Of a stretch of DNA of 45,799 nt, positions 25,804-33,765 are shown one piece after another. The stretch lies in contig WGMZ01000023.1 in NCBI GenBank assembly GCA_016124735.1, forward strand, positions 1 through 45,799, read 5' to 3'. The translations under genes and the position numbers were made by a program. Within the stretch, counting starts at the first letter, position 1, and each line of letters opens with the position of its first letter. The notes under the pieces were generated by a model. That model searched no databases, was not told where the DNA came from, and saw only the letters and a list, made by a program, of their open reading frames with translations. The stretch is from Bacteroidota bacterium. GTDB taxonomy: Bacteria > Bacteroidota > Bacteroidia > UBA8524.

Positions 25804-27774
25804 ATGCATCTCTTAAGAAAACCGGGAACATGGCTGATGTTCCTTTTATTGACCATTTCTTCCTGCGCAGTATCGCAACCTTCCACAGATACGCATAGTA
25901 AAAAGGCAAGGGCTTACTTTATGGAGGCTTTGCAGTTCTATAATTTTCAGCAAACTGAAGAAGCACTCGAATCGGTCAATAAAGCCTTGAAAAAGGATGA
26001 CACCTACCTGGATGCACTGATGCTGAAGGCCGATATTCTGAAAAATATGAAACGCTTCGAAGAGGCACAAGCCACCTATGATGCTATTCTGGCAATCAGC
26101 GATAAACTGACGGAAATCTATTTGTACCAGGGCGAGATGCAATTCAAGGCGGGTTGGTATGATAAAAGTATCATCAGCCTTGAAGCCTTTCTGAAAACCA
26201 AAACGACAGAGACAAAAAAGGAGTTGGCAGAGTCTCTCCTGGCCAATGCCAAATTCGCAGACCATGCGGTAAAAAATCCGGTACCATTCGACCCGAAGAA
26301 CATGGGTCCTAATATCAATTCGGCAAACTCTGAATATTTCCCCGGAATCACAGCAGATGGAGAATATTTCATCTATACAAGAAAGATTGACGGACAAATG
26401 CCTCAGGAGGATTTTTACCTTTCCCGTTTGCAGCCCGATGGAACCTGGGGACCTTCTTTTAATCTGGGTCCCCCTGTAAATACTCCGGAAAACGAGGGAT
26501 CGGTTTCTATTTCGACCGATGGACAATACATATTTTTCGCTGCATGCAACCGATCCAAGCAATATACAATGCATGGCAGCGAGGAAGGTTTGAGCAACCC
26601 ACACGAGGTGTATCCTGGTTGCGACCTCTATTTTTCCCGCCTGAATGGCGAGAAATGGAGCATTCCCCGACACATGGGCTATGTGGTGAATTCCAGAGAA
26701 TGGGAGTCGACTCCATCGCTGTCTTTTGATGGGTTAACTCTCTATTTTTCAAGTACCCGTCCCGGAGGATTTGGCGGTTCAGATATTTGGAAAACACAGT
26801 GGGATGGCCGCGGATTTGGTCAGCCAATCAATCTGGGACCTACCATCAACACGGCAGGAAATGAGCAGACTCCTTTTATTCATCCGGACAATCAAACGCT
26901 TTATTTTTCATCGAATGGAAGAGCCGGCATGGGAGGTTTTGATTTCTACTATTCGCGAACCAATGATTCGGGTAATTGGCAAGAGCCGGTTAATATGGGA
27001 TATCCAATCAATACTCTTGGAGACGAAAAAGGATTGTTGGTGAACCGTGCGGGCAATTTGGCGTATTTCTCCAGCAAGGATCGCGCAGATGGATTCGGTG
27101 GGGTTGACCTGTATCAATTTGAATTGTATCCGGAAGCCCGGCCTCAGCCATTAAGCTATGTAAAAGCCATTGTAGTAGATGATATTACCGGCGAACCCCT
27201 AAGCGCTTCGGCTGAATTGATTGAATTGGAAACCGGAAACCTGGTGATTCAAACCCGCACCAATGAAAATTCGGGGTCGTTCCTGATTGTATTGAAAGAT
27301 CACCACGACTATGCTCTAAATGTGAGCAAAGAAGGATACCTCTTTCACTCGGAAAATTTTGCTTTAAAACACAGCGATGAAACCAATCCTTTTTTGATAG
27401 AGGTGCGATTGAAAAAACTGAAAGTGGATGAAAAAGTGGTTTTGAATAATGTGTTCTTCGATGTCGATAAATATGATCTGAAACCCGAATCCAAAGTGGA
27501 GATGAATAAGCTCTTCACTTTCCTGGAAGCCAATCCGAATATTAAAATTGAAATAGGCGGACATACCGATAATACCGGCAATCCACAAGCAAACCAGGTG
27601 TTGTCTGAAAACAGAGCGAAAGCCGTTTACAATTACCTTGTAGCAAAAGGAATTGCCCAGGAAAGATTGAAGTACAAAGGCTATGGAGCTACGCAGCCGA
27701 TTGCTCCCAATGATACCGAAGAAGGAAGAAGAAAGAATCGGAGAACAGAATACAGAATTATTTCCCTTCAATAG
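25804..27774 (+). CDS. PorE-like lipoprotein: TPR, beta-propeller, regulatory domain, OmpA C-terminus
   Basis: A 656-aa outer-membrane lipoprotein. The lipobox TISSC places the modified Cys at residue 21. TPR repeats (about 30-140) are followed by a PD40/WD40-type propeller with recurring YFSSxRPGGFGGSDI-like blades (about 165-445), a carboxypeptidase-regulatory-like domain (about 450-535) and a C-terminal OmpA peptidoglycan-binding domain (GGHTDNTG ... SENRAKAV, about 545-656). This order is that of PorE, the type IX secretion protein proposed to tie the machinery to peptidoglycan. Paralogues of the same layout are common in Bacteroidota, so 'PorE' itself is not certain. ATG 25804 is preferred over GTG 25798: a TATACTTG box ends 5 bp before it. 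Confidence 0.85.
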   Translation: MHLLRKPGTWLMFLLLTISSCAVSQPSTDTHSKKARAYFMEALQFYNFQQTEEALESVNKALKKDDTYLDALMLKADILKNMKRFEEAQATYDAILAISDKLTEIYLYQGEMQFKAGWYDKSIISLEAFLKTKTTETKKELAESLLANAKFADHAVKNPVPFDPKNMGPNINSANSEYFPGITADGEYFIYTRKIDGQMPQEDFYLSRLQPDGTWGPSFNLGPPVNTPENEGSVSISTDGQYIFFAACNRSKQYTMHGSEEGLSNPHEVYPGCDLYFSRLNGEKWSIPRHMGYVVNSREWESTPSLSFDGLTLYFSSTRPGGFGGSDIWKTQWDGRGFGQPINLGPTINTAGNEQTPFIHPDNQTLYFSSNGRAGMGGFDFYYSRTNDSGNWQEPVNMGYPINTLGDEKGLLVNRAGNLAYFSSKDRADGFGGVDLYQFELYPEARPQPLSYVKAIVVDDITGEPLSASAELIELETGNLVIQTRTNENSGSFLIVLKDHHDYALNVSKEGYLFHSENFALKHSDETNPFLIEVRLKKLKVDEKVVLNNVFFDVDKYDLKPESKVEMNKLFTFLEANPNIKIEIGGHTDNTGNPQANQVLSENRAKAVYNYLVAKGIAQERLKYKGYGATQPIAPNDTEEGRRKNRRTEYRIISLQ

Positions 27775-27781
27775 TCAGAGG

Positions 27782-28735
27782 ATGAAGAAATTATTAAATT
27801 CGCCAGATATGAGAAGACTACTACTAGTAATTGCTACAGGGTTTTTCGTAACCCAAAAAATGAATGCACAGACGCTTAACTGCAACCCGGATGATTTGGC
27901 TGATATGTTCAGGCGTAATTTGATTATTGAATTTGCAGATACAAATGAAGCAGGTAGAGGTCAAATAACACGTTACCCTCAAAAAACATTGGGCTACCTG
28001 ATAAAGGAAGCTGCAGAAGAATATTGGAAAGTAAATGCCAAATTCGAATTTGAATCCCAGGGTGAGGTAAAAAGAAACCTGGATCGCGGTGAGGCACGCA
28101 ACGTATATATGTTTTTGACGCAACATCCGGATTCAAAGCCGGGCAGTGTCATCTGGATTTTGAATTATACTCGAGGTACTGCGCACAAAGAAGGCAAACC
28201 GGATTACCAGATATATCTTCCTGATTTGTCGAAGCGCACGGTGCAGGAGTTCACCAAATTCGACATCGAATGGGTTATCAGCGTGATGCAGGAACATATG
28301 AAGCACATGCAGAAGAGCAAGAAGAAAATGACACCCGTTGAATATTTCACTATTGAAGCTGCGAAAGAGTGTAAGATTATTAAGTCCAAGAATCCCAATG
28401 TTTTGGTAGATCAGGGGTATTTATCCAAATCAGTCGATGAAAAAGACGTAAGAAAATCATTTAGAAGATTACCACATAGTTTGCTCACGACAGGAGAAAT
28501 TAACAGTATTCTTGCAAGCGAGTCGAAAGATACCTGCGCGTTGATTATTGTTTATCCTGGCAAGTTCGAATCACTTAGTACTTCAGCCATGGGAGAGAAA
28601 TATATTTTCTGGAACAAGGTTTTGGTATATGGGGCAAACTACCATGTGCTTGGAGTAGTAGGTGGGGGGCGTAAAGACAATGTCTTGATAGATATTGAAA
28701 AGACCGACCTGGTGACTCTGATCCAATGTGATTGA
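27782..28735 (+). CDS. Secreted protein of unknown function, co-transcribed with the PorE-like gene
   Basis: A 317-aa protein with a signal peptide (about 1-29, ending QKMNAQ) and no recognised domain. It is rich in charged residues. A helical region (about 45-175) includes GYLIKEAAEEYW and a Lys/Met-rich segment near HMKHMQKSKKKM, and the C-terminal part (about 225-317) looks beta-rich, ending near LVTLIQCD. ATG 27782 is chosen because it gives the signal peptide; an in-frame start at 27683 lies within the PorE-like gene. It begins 7 bp after the PorE-like stop, so an outer-membrane or secretion-linked role is plausible from context only. Confidence 0.75.
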   Translation: MKKLLNSPDMRRLLLVIATGFFVTQKMNAQTLNCNPDDLADMFRRNLIIEFADTNEAGRGQITRYPQKTLGYLIKEAAEEYWKVNAKFEFESQGEVKRNLDRGEARNVYMFLTQHPDSKPGSVIWILNYTRGTAHKEGKPDYQIYLPDLSKRTVQEFTKFDIEWVISVMQEHMKHMQKSKKKMTPVEYFTIEAAKECKIIKSKNPNVLVDQGYLSKSVDEKDVRKSFRRLPHSLLTTGEINSILASESKDTCALIIVYPGKFESLSTSAMGEKYIFWNKVLVYGANYHVLGVVGGGRKDNVLIDIEKTDLVTLIQCD

Positions 28736-28746
28736 TAGAAGATTTC

Positions 28747-28754
28747 TATCTTTG
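28747..28754 (+). promoter_or_regulatory. -7 box before mtaB (TATCTTTG), 5 bp from GTG
   Basis: Exact TAnnTTTG in the 24-bp gap after the previous gene; its end is 5 bp from the GTG start, implying leaderless transcription. Confidence 0.55.
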
Positions 28755-28759
28755 CGGCT

Positions 28760-30070
28760 GTGAACAACACTGTCGCATTTTACACCCTTGGCTGTAAGCT
28801 AAATTTCTCGGAAACATCGACCATTGCCCGTCAGATGATGGATGCCGGCTTTGAAAAAGCTGAATTCCAGGATGGGGCTGCTGTGTATGTGGTGAATACT
28901 TGTTCGGTCACTGATCATGCCGACCGCAAATGCCGGAAGGTGGTGAAGGAAGCGAAAAGGTATAATCCGGAAGCCAGGGTGGTTATTGTTGGTTGTTACG
29001 CGCAGTTGAAACCCAAAGAAATCTCTGAAATACCCGGGGTCAATATGGTTCTGGGGGCTGCAGAAAAATTCAACCTGATTGAACATCTTAAAATGCTGAA
29101 GCCTGAAGAGGGGACTTTGGTAAAAAATGCAGATATCAAAGAGACCCGGAATTTTGTTCCGGGCTATTCTTTTGGCGACCGCACCCGAACCTTTCTGAAA
29201 GTGCAGGATGGATGCAATTATTTTTGCACCTTTTGCACCATTCCATTGGCCAGAGGATTTAGCAGAAGTGCGAGTATTGAAGAAACGCTGGAACAAGCGA
29301 AAGAAGTTGCAGCAGGCGGGGCCAAAGAAGTGGTGCTCACCGGAGTGAACCTCGGAGATTTTGGTAAGCTTCAAAAGGAAAGTTTTGCAGACCTCATCCA
29401 CGAACTGGATAAAATCGATGGGATTGAGCGTTACCGTATCTCGAGTATTGAACCCAATTTATTGAATAATGAGATCATCGACTTTGTGGCTCGTTCTCAA
29501 AAATTCCTCCCTCATTTTCATATCCCATTGCAATCAGGAAGCAATAAAATCCTCAAGTTGATGCGGCGCCGTTATCAAAGGGAGCTGTATGCCGAACGCG
29601 TTTCTTTCATCCGCGAAAAAATGCCGGATGCCTGCATCGGGGTGGATGTCATTGTGGGTTTCCCAGGCGAAAGCGATGATGATTTCATGGATACCTACGA
29701 GTTTCTGAAATCGTTGGACGTGTCTTATTTACATGTGTTTCCATACAGCGAGCGGCCCAATACCAAAGCCATTCTTATGGATGATGTGGTGCCCGGTGTG
29801 AAGAGAGCAGAAAGAGCCGATATGCTTCGGATTTTGTCCGAGAAAAAAAGAAGGGCCTTTTATGAACAGCAGCTGGGGAAAAACGCCCGAATATTATTTG
29901 AGGCAGAAGAAAATAAAGGTCGTATGTTTGGATTTACCGAAAACTACGTGAAAGTGAGCACCGACTACGACCCGTTAATGGTCAATGAAGTGGTTGAGGC
30001 CCGGCTGACCGGAATCGGTCCTGAAGGAGATATGCATGCAGAGCTCTTTCAGGAAAGCTTAAAACATTAA
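28760..30070 (+). CDS. mtaB: tRNA t6A37 methylthiotransferase MtaB
   Basis: A 436-aa radical SAM methylthiotransferase that converts t6A37 to ms2t6A in tRNAs reading ANN codons. The N-terminal UPF0004 domain has its three cluster cysteines in LGCKLN, NTCSVT and GCYAQ; the radical SAM cluster is CNYFCTFC, followed by IPLARG. A C-terminal TRAM domain (about 375-432) is present. HADRKCRK after NTCSVT is characteristic of MtaB rather than MiaB or RimO. It starts at GTG 28760 and is followed 2 bp later by lgt. Confidence 0.93.
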   Translation: MNNTVAFYTLGCKLNFSETSTIARQMMDAGFEKAEFQDGAAVYVVNTCSVTDHADRKCRKVVKEAKRYNPEARVVIVGCYAQLKPKEISEIPGVNMVLGAAEKFNLIEHLKMLKPEEGTLVKNADIKETRNFVPGYSFGDRTRTFLKVQDGCNYFCTFCTIPLARGFSRSASIEETLEQAKEVAAGGAKEVVLTGVNLGDFGKLQKESFADLIHELDKIDGIERYRISSIEPNLLNNEIIDFVARSQKFLPHFHIPLQSGSNKILKLMRRRYQRELYAERVSFIREKMPDACIGVDVIVGFPGESDDDFMDTYEFLKSLDVSYLHVFPYSERPNTKAILMDDVVPGVKRAERADMLRILSEKKRRAFYEQQLGKNARILFEAEENKGRMFGFTENYVKVSTDYDPLMVNEVVEARLTGIGPEGDMHAELFQESLKH

Positions 30071-30072
30071 AC

Positions 30073-31233
30073 ATGTATCCTAACCTCCAATATTTGTTTC
30101 AGGACCTGTTCGGACTGAATATTTCATTTTTAGCCTATCTGCAAAGTTTTGGTTTCATGGTGGCGGTGTCCTTCCTGTTGGCCAATTATACCATGACTTT
30201 GGAAATGAAAAGGAAGGAAAGGGAAGGATGGCTGCGACCTGTAAAAGGGATGCTTACACCGGAGGCATTTAAAAAGCAAAAACAATCCGACCTGATTGGT
30301 GGATTGGTAATGGGTTTTGTGCTTGGGTATAAACTGGTTCCTCTCTTTTCAGGAAGTGCCAATGTTTCGGATATAGCCGGGTACTTCTTTAGTTTGGAAG
30401 GGAGCTTTGGAGGTGGTTTGCTCATCGCCGCCATTTTCGGAGCCTTCAATTTTTGGCAGAACAGCCGTAAACCTGATCTTCAGGCGGAAAAGGAAGTTTT
30501 GGTCCATCCATATGAAATTATGGGAAACCTCACGATTACTGCGGCAATCGCAGGACTTATTGGCGCCAAGGTATTTCATAATCTCGAAAACTGGTCTGAA
30601 TTTATACAGGATCCTATAGGCAATTTATTTACCGCCAGCGGACTTACTTTCTACGGAGGTTTAATTGTTGGAGGAGCTGCAGTATTGTACATGGCGGCGA
30701 AGCGTCACATTCACTGGCGTCATATGCTCGATATCGGAGCACCCGCCATGATGCTGGCCTATGGCGTCGGAAGAATTGGTTGCCAGGTAGCCGGTGATGG
30801 CGATTGGGGAATTGTCAACACTGCCGTAAAACCAGGTTGGTTGAGCTGGTTGCCCGACTGGGCCTGGTCCTATACCTATCCACATAACGTTTTGAAAGAA
30901 GGCATACCCATCGAGGGTTGCACCGGAGAATATTGTTTTCAACTGGCGGATGCAGTGTATCCAACCCCTCTGTATGAGGCAGTGACCTGCATTTTGCTTT
31001 TCTTCCTGATATGGAAGCTGAGAACGCGCGTTAAAACACCGGGAATGTTATTCTCCATCTACCTTATTCTGAATGGAGCAGAGCGTTTCATGATTGAAAA
31101 GATTCGTGTGAATAATAAGATGGACTTTTTGGGAATGGAGCTTACCCAGGCAGAAATAATTTCTTTTGGATTAATTCTCGCTGGCTTACTGGGTATCTGG
31201 TATTTTCGAAGAAGGCCACTTGAAAAGGCATAA
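30073..31233 (+). CDS. lgt: Prolipoprotein diacylglyceryl transferase
   Basis: A 386-aa polytopic inner-membrane enzyme that attaches diacylglycerol to the lipobox cysteine of preprolipoproteins. The Lgt signature appears as YGVGRIGCQVAGDGDWG (about residues 232-248), the Bacteroidota form of GRxGNFxN. Other conserved pieces are LTFYGGLIVGG and the C-terminal GAERFMIEKIRVN. It is longer than the E. coli enzyme because of an inserted charged loop near residues 130-145 and a long YCFQLADAVYPTPLYEA segment. It shares an operon with mtaB (2-bp gap). Confidence 0.94.
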   Translation: MYPNLQYLFQDLFGLNISFLAYLQSFGFMVAVSFLLANYTMTLEMKRKEREGWLRPVKGMLTPEAFKKQKQSDLIGGLVMGFVLGYKLVPLFSGSANVSDIAGYFFSLEGSFGGGLLIAAIFGAFNFWQNSRKPDLQAEKEVLVHPYEIMGNLTITAAIAGLIGAKVFHNLENWSEFIQDPIGNLFTASGLTFYGGLIVGGAAVLYMAAKRHIHWRHMLDIGAPAMMLAYGVGRIGCQVAGDGDWGIVNTAVKPGWLSWLPDWAWSYTYPHNVLKEGIPIEGCTGEYCFQLADAVYPTPLYEAVTCILLFFLIWKLRTRVKTPGMLFSIYLILNGAERFMIEKIRVNNKMDFLGMELTQAEIISFGLILAGLLGIWYFRRRPLEKA

Positions 31234-31260
31234 AATTTGACTTTGTATAGGGAGAATCGC

Positions 31261-31815
31261 ATGAAAAAACTCCTGTCTTTTACCTTATTTGTCCTGATGG
31301 CCGGTCTTTCTGCAAGGGCCCAGACAATTCTTCGCTTTGAGGTTATAGATGGAGATACCTTCCCTGTTTACCAGTTCGACGAAGTGATATTAAAGGATTT
31401 GAAAGATCCTGAGGCGGAGAAGAAATACCTCAAGCTGGTACAAGACGTGAAAATCACTTTGCCATATGCTAAACTAGCCGCCTTTCGATTGCAGGTAATG
31501 GAGGACAACCTGCAGATGATGAACAATGAGAAAGACCGGAAGCAGTATATCAAGAAAACACAAAAAGCAGTTGAAGAGCAATTTTTAGAAGATCTTAAAA
31601 GTCTCTCGATTGATCAGGGAAGGCTGCTTATCAAATTGATACACCGTGAAACGGGGAAGACTTCCTACGAAATTCTCAATCAATACACCAATCCTTTTAC
31701 CCAATTCTTTTATCAGGGAATGGCACGAGTATATGGAACGACCCTGAAAACAACCTTCGATCCGGTAGAGTCTTATCAGGTTGAACATATTATTAAGTCA
31801 CTGAAATTGGAGTAA
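31261..31815 (+). CDS. DUF4294-family secreted protein
   Basis: A 184-aa exported protein with a signal peptide (about 1-20, ending SARAQ). The body matches the Bacteroidota DUF4294 family: FEVIDGDTFPVYQFDEV, KLVQDVKITLPYAK, LIKLIHRETGKTSYE. No enzymatic function is known. ATG 31261 gives the signal peptide; an in-frame start at 31237 adds eight residues that spoil it. It lies 27 bp after lgt, probably in the same operon, and is convergent with the XRE gene. Confidence 0.85.
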   Translation: MKKLLSFTLFVLMAGLSARAQTILRFEVIDGDTFPVYQFDEVILKDLKDPEAEKKYLKLVQDVKITLPYAKLAAFRLQVMEDNLQMMNNEKDRKQYIKKTQKAVEEQFLEDLKSLSIDQGRLLIKLIHRETGKTSYEILNQYTNPFTQFFYQGMARVYGTTLKTTFDPVESYQVEHIIKSLKLE

Positions 31816-31839
31816 GCCGATTTTTCGTTTCAGATCAGT

Positions 31840-32700
31840 TTAATCTTCTATTTCTTCACGGTATCTGCGCAAGACAGCTATGAGCCAATCTCCCAGATTT
31901 TCAGCCAGTGTTCCAATGGAGACTTCTTTCGGAAATGCCCGGCCTAACGGACAAAGTGGAAATCCCCATCTTAGCAGACACAGGTTCATAGCTATTCTCC
32001 ATTCTTGTTCATGGTTGGTTGTTAAGTCTGTATAAAATCTTGCCAACGTGCTAAGATTTAAACCATTTCCAGGCCATTCTATATCGGACCAATCAGGAAT
32101 CAGCTGTTTCATCAATTTGTTTTGCAGGGAAGATTGAAGATGAGAACCCAGCGATTCGACATCTTTCAGCCATTGGTGCATCGTATGGAGGCGCAAATGA
32201 GCTGGGAAATCATGACCCGACACGGTTTTTCCTGCTGTTATTACCTGTTCAATTTCTTCTTCCGACCATTGATGTTCGAAAGCAATCCACTCCTGCAAGA
32301 TGCGGCGATGTCTATTTAAAGTATGCCTGACAGGAGAGAGGTCAGTAAGCCAGGAGTTTAATTTTTCTTCCTGTTTTTGAGAAATACGCGTTCCTGCCTG
32401 TTCAAACAAGGATTGGGACTCAATGGTGCCATTCAATAAAGAAAGAGCTTTTTCTCGTATGCCTGCATTATCCTCTTCTATCCAAACCTTTTTCATCTTC
32501 TCACTGAGCCAGGTAGTAAGAAGAGCTTCCTGATTGATGGACAATGCATTTGCCAAACGCAATATATGGTCGCGGGTAGGTATGCGGTTGCCATTTTCAT
32601 AGCGGCTGACCAAACTTGCATCCAGACCCGCGCGGATTGATACTTCCAAAATGCTAAGGTTTTGGTCCAATCGTTGCGTTTTTAATTGCTGTGCGAGCAT
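31840..32700 (-). CDS. XRE-type regulator fused to a probable degenerate Fic domain
   Basis: A 286-aa protein. An N-terminal helix-turn-helix (about residues 1-60, SIRAGLDASLVSRYENGNR) is clear. The rest looks like a decayed Fic fold: IAFEHQWSEEEIEQVI (138-153) aligns with the SxxIEGN-TLTxEE inhibitory helix, with E142 at the Glu position; GKTVSGHDFPAHLRLHTMHQWL (157-178) aligns with the flap that follows it in Fic proteins. RIAMNLCLLRWGFPLCPL (235-252) aligns with the helix after HPFxxGNGRxxR, but that motif itself is missing. It is thus probably catalytically dead and works as a regulator. Its promoter lies inside a CATGAC palindrome, and gpx is divergent. HTH is certain; the Fic relation is inference. 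Confidence 0.72.
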   Translation of the reverse strand: MLAQQLKTQRLDQNLSILEVSIRAGLDASLVSRYENGNRIPTRDHILRLANALSINQEALLTTWLSEKMKKVWIEEDNAGIREKALSLLNGTIESQSLFEQAGTRISQKQEEKLNSWLTDLSPVRHTLNRHRRILQEWIAFEHQWSEEEIEQVITAGKTVSGHDFPAHLRLHTMHQWLKDVESLGSHLQSSLQNKLMKQLIPDWSDIEWPGNGLNLSTLARFYTDLTTNHEQEWRIAMNLCLLRWGFPLCPLGRAFPKEVSIGTLAENLGDWLIAVLRRYREEIED

Positions 32701-32712
32701 GACTTAGAAAGA

Positions 32713-32731
32713 CATGACAAAAATAGTCATG
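32713..32731. promoter_or_regulatory. Operator palindrome CATGAC-N7-GTCATG over the XRE promoter
   Basis: CATGAC (32713-32718) and GTCATG (32726-32731) are inverted around AAAAATA. On the minus strand the -7 box TATTTTTG occupies 32718-32725, inside the dyad. A third CATGAC lies at 32698-32703 over the XRE start codon and a GTCAT at 32768-32772 in the gpx promoter. This is the expected layout for an autoregulated XRE repressor. Confidence 0.65.
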
Positions 32732-32778
32732 CTTTCCAGTGGAGCAAACATTAGTGAGGCTATAATTGTCATCTTTGC

Positions 32779-33255
32779 ATGCAGGTTTTTGATTTGAATA
32801 AGGCATTGAATGTTCATGATTTTATCCCCGAAGAATTCAAGGGGAAAGTGCTGTTGATTGTTAATATTGCCAGTGAATGTGGCTTTACGCCTCAACTAAA
32901 AGGGCTGGAAAATTTGTATCAAACTTATAAGAATGACGGATTTGAAATTCTTGCATACCCAAGTAATGATTTTAACCAGGAACCCCTGAGTCAGGAAGGG
33001 GTTAAAAACTTTTGTTTGAATCAATTCCGGGTAAGCTTTCCAATCATGGAGAAATGCCATGTGAAGGGAAAAAATAAGGCTCCTTTATTCGATTGGCTCA
33101 GTGATTACGGCAAGAACAGAAGAAGCCGGTTTGCACCATTTTGGAATTTTCACAAATACCTGGTAGATCGCGAGGGTTGGCTTGTTGACTATTACTTCAC
33201 TCCGACCCGGCCGGAATCCAACAAAATCAAAAAAGCGATTGAAAAGCTTTTGTAA
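32779..33255 (+). CDS. Glutathione peroxidase (thiol peroxidase of the GPx family)
   Basis: A 158-aa GPx that reduces peroxides, most likely with thioredoxin. The peroxidatic cysteine is C34 in NIASECGFT; the glutamine and tryptophan/asparagine partners are in YPSNDFNQEP and FWNFHKYLV. A second cysteine in KNFCLNQF fits an atypical 2-Cys mechanism. It is divergent from the XRE/Fic-like gene and shares its 78-bp control region; TATAATTG (32761-32768) is the best -7 candidate. The adjacent CATGAC/GTCAT sites suggest common control. Confidence 0.92.
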   Translation: MQVFDLNKALNVHDFIPEEFKGKVLLIVNIASECGFTPQLKGLENLYQTYKNDGFEILAYPSNDFNQEPLSQEGVKNFCLNQFRVSFPIMEKCHVKGKNKAPLFDWLSDYGKNRRSRFAPFWNFHKYLVDREGWLVDYYFTPTRPESNKIKKAIEKLL

Positions 33256-33263
33256 TATTTTTG
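33256..33263 (+). promoter_or_regulatory. -7 box before the NlpC/P60 gene (TATTTTTG), 4 bp from GTG
   Basis: Exact TAnnTTTG just after the gpx stop and 4 bp before GTG 33268, implying leaderless transcription in addition to read-through from gpx. Confidence 0.5.
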
Positions 33264-33267
33264 CGGG

Positions 33268-33765
33268 GTGAAGCGCCTGCTTTTAACATTTATTTTCAGC
33301 GTCTTTTGCTTTGGAATGCTATCGGCTGCATCGGATTCTATGCTTGTATCCAAACGTGAAATGCGCATTGACTCCATCCTTCAAAAGGCGGCTAGTTATT
33401 TGGGGGTAGGTTATTGTCGAGGTGGAGTCAATCGCAATTGCCTGGATTGTTCGGGATTTGTTCAAAAGGTTTTTGCATATTATGGTGAGGATTTACCTCA
33501 TTCTTCTGCCGGGATGGCGCATCGCGGAAAGCCTGTTAAAAAGAAGGAAAACCTGCAGGCCGGCGACCTCATCCTTTTTAGGGGAAGGAATGCCAAAAGC
33601 AAGCATGTTGGTCATGTAGGTATTGTGGTTCAAAACGATGGTAATTCTATCATCTTTATACACGCATCGGTAAACAACGGAATTTGCTTTGAAGAACTGG
33701 AAACCTCAAGTTATTACCGTGTGCGTTTTTTGGGAGGACGAAGAATTATTCCCGAGGAGAAATAA
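33268..33765 (+). CDS. Secreted NlpC/P60 cell-wall hydrolase
   Basis: A 165-aa protein with a signal peptide (about 1-21, ending MLSAAS) and an NlpC/P60 papain-like domain. The nucleophile is C61 in LDCSGFV; the histidine is in KHVGHVGIV and the third polar residue in IHASVNNG. Family members cut gamma-D-glutamyl-meso-diaminopimelate or similar peptide bonds in peptidoglycan. GTG 33268 gives the signal peptide and is 4 bp after a -7 box. Its 3' end overlaps the convergent CapA-like gene by 20 bp. Confidence 0.9.
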   Translation: MKRLLLTFIFSVFCFGMLSAASDSMLVSKREMRIDSILQKAASYLGVGYCRGGVNRNCLDCSGFVQKVFAYYGEDLPHSSAGMAHRGKPVKKKENLQAGDLILFRGRNAKSKHVGHVGIVVQNDGNSIIFIHASVNNGICFEELETSSYYRVRFLGGRRIIPEEK

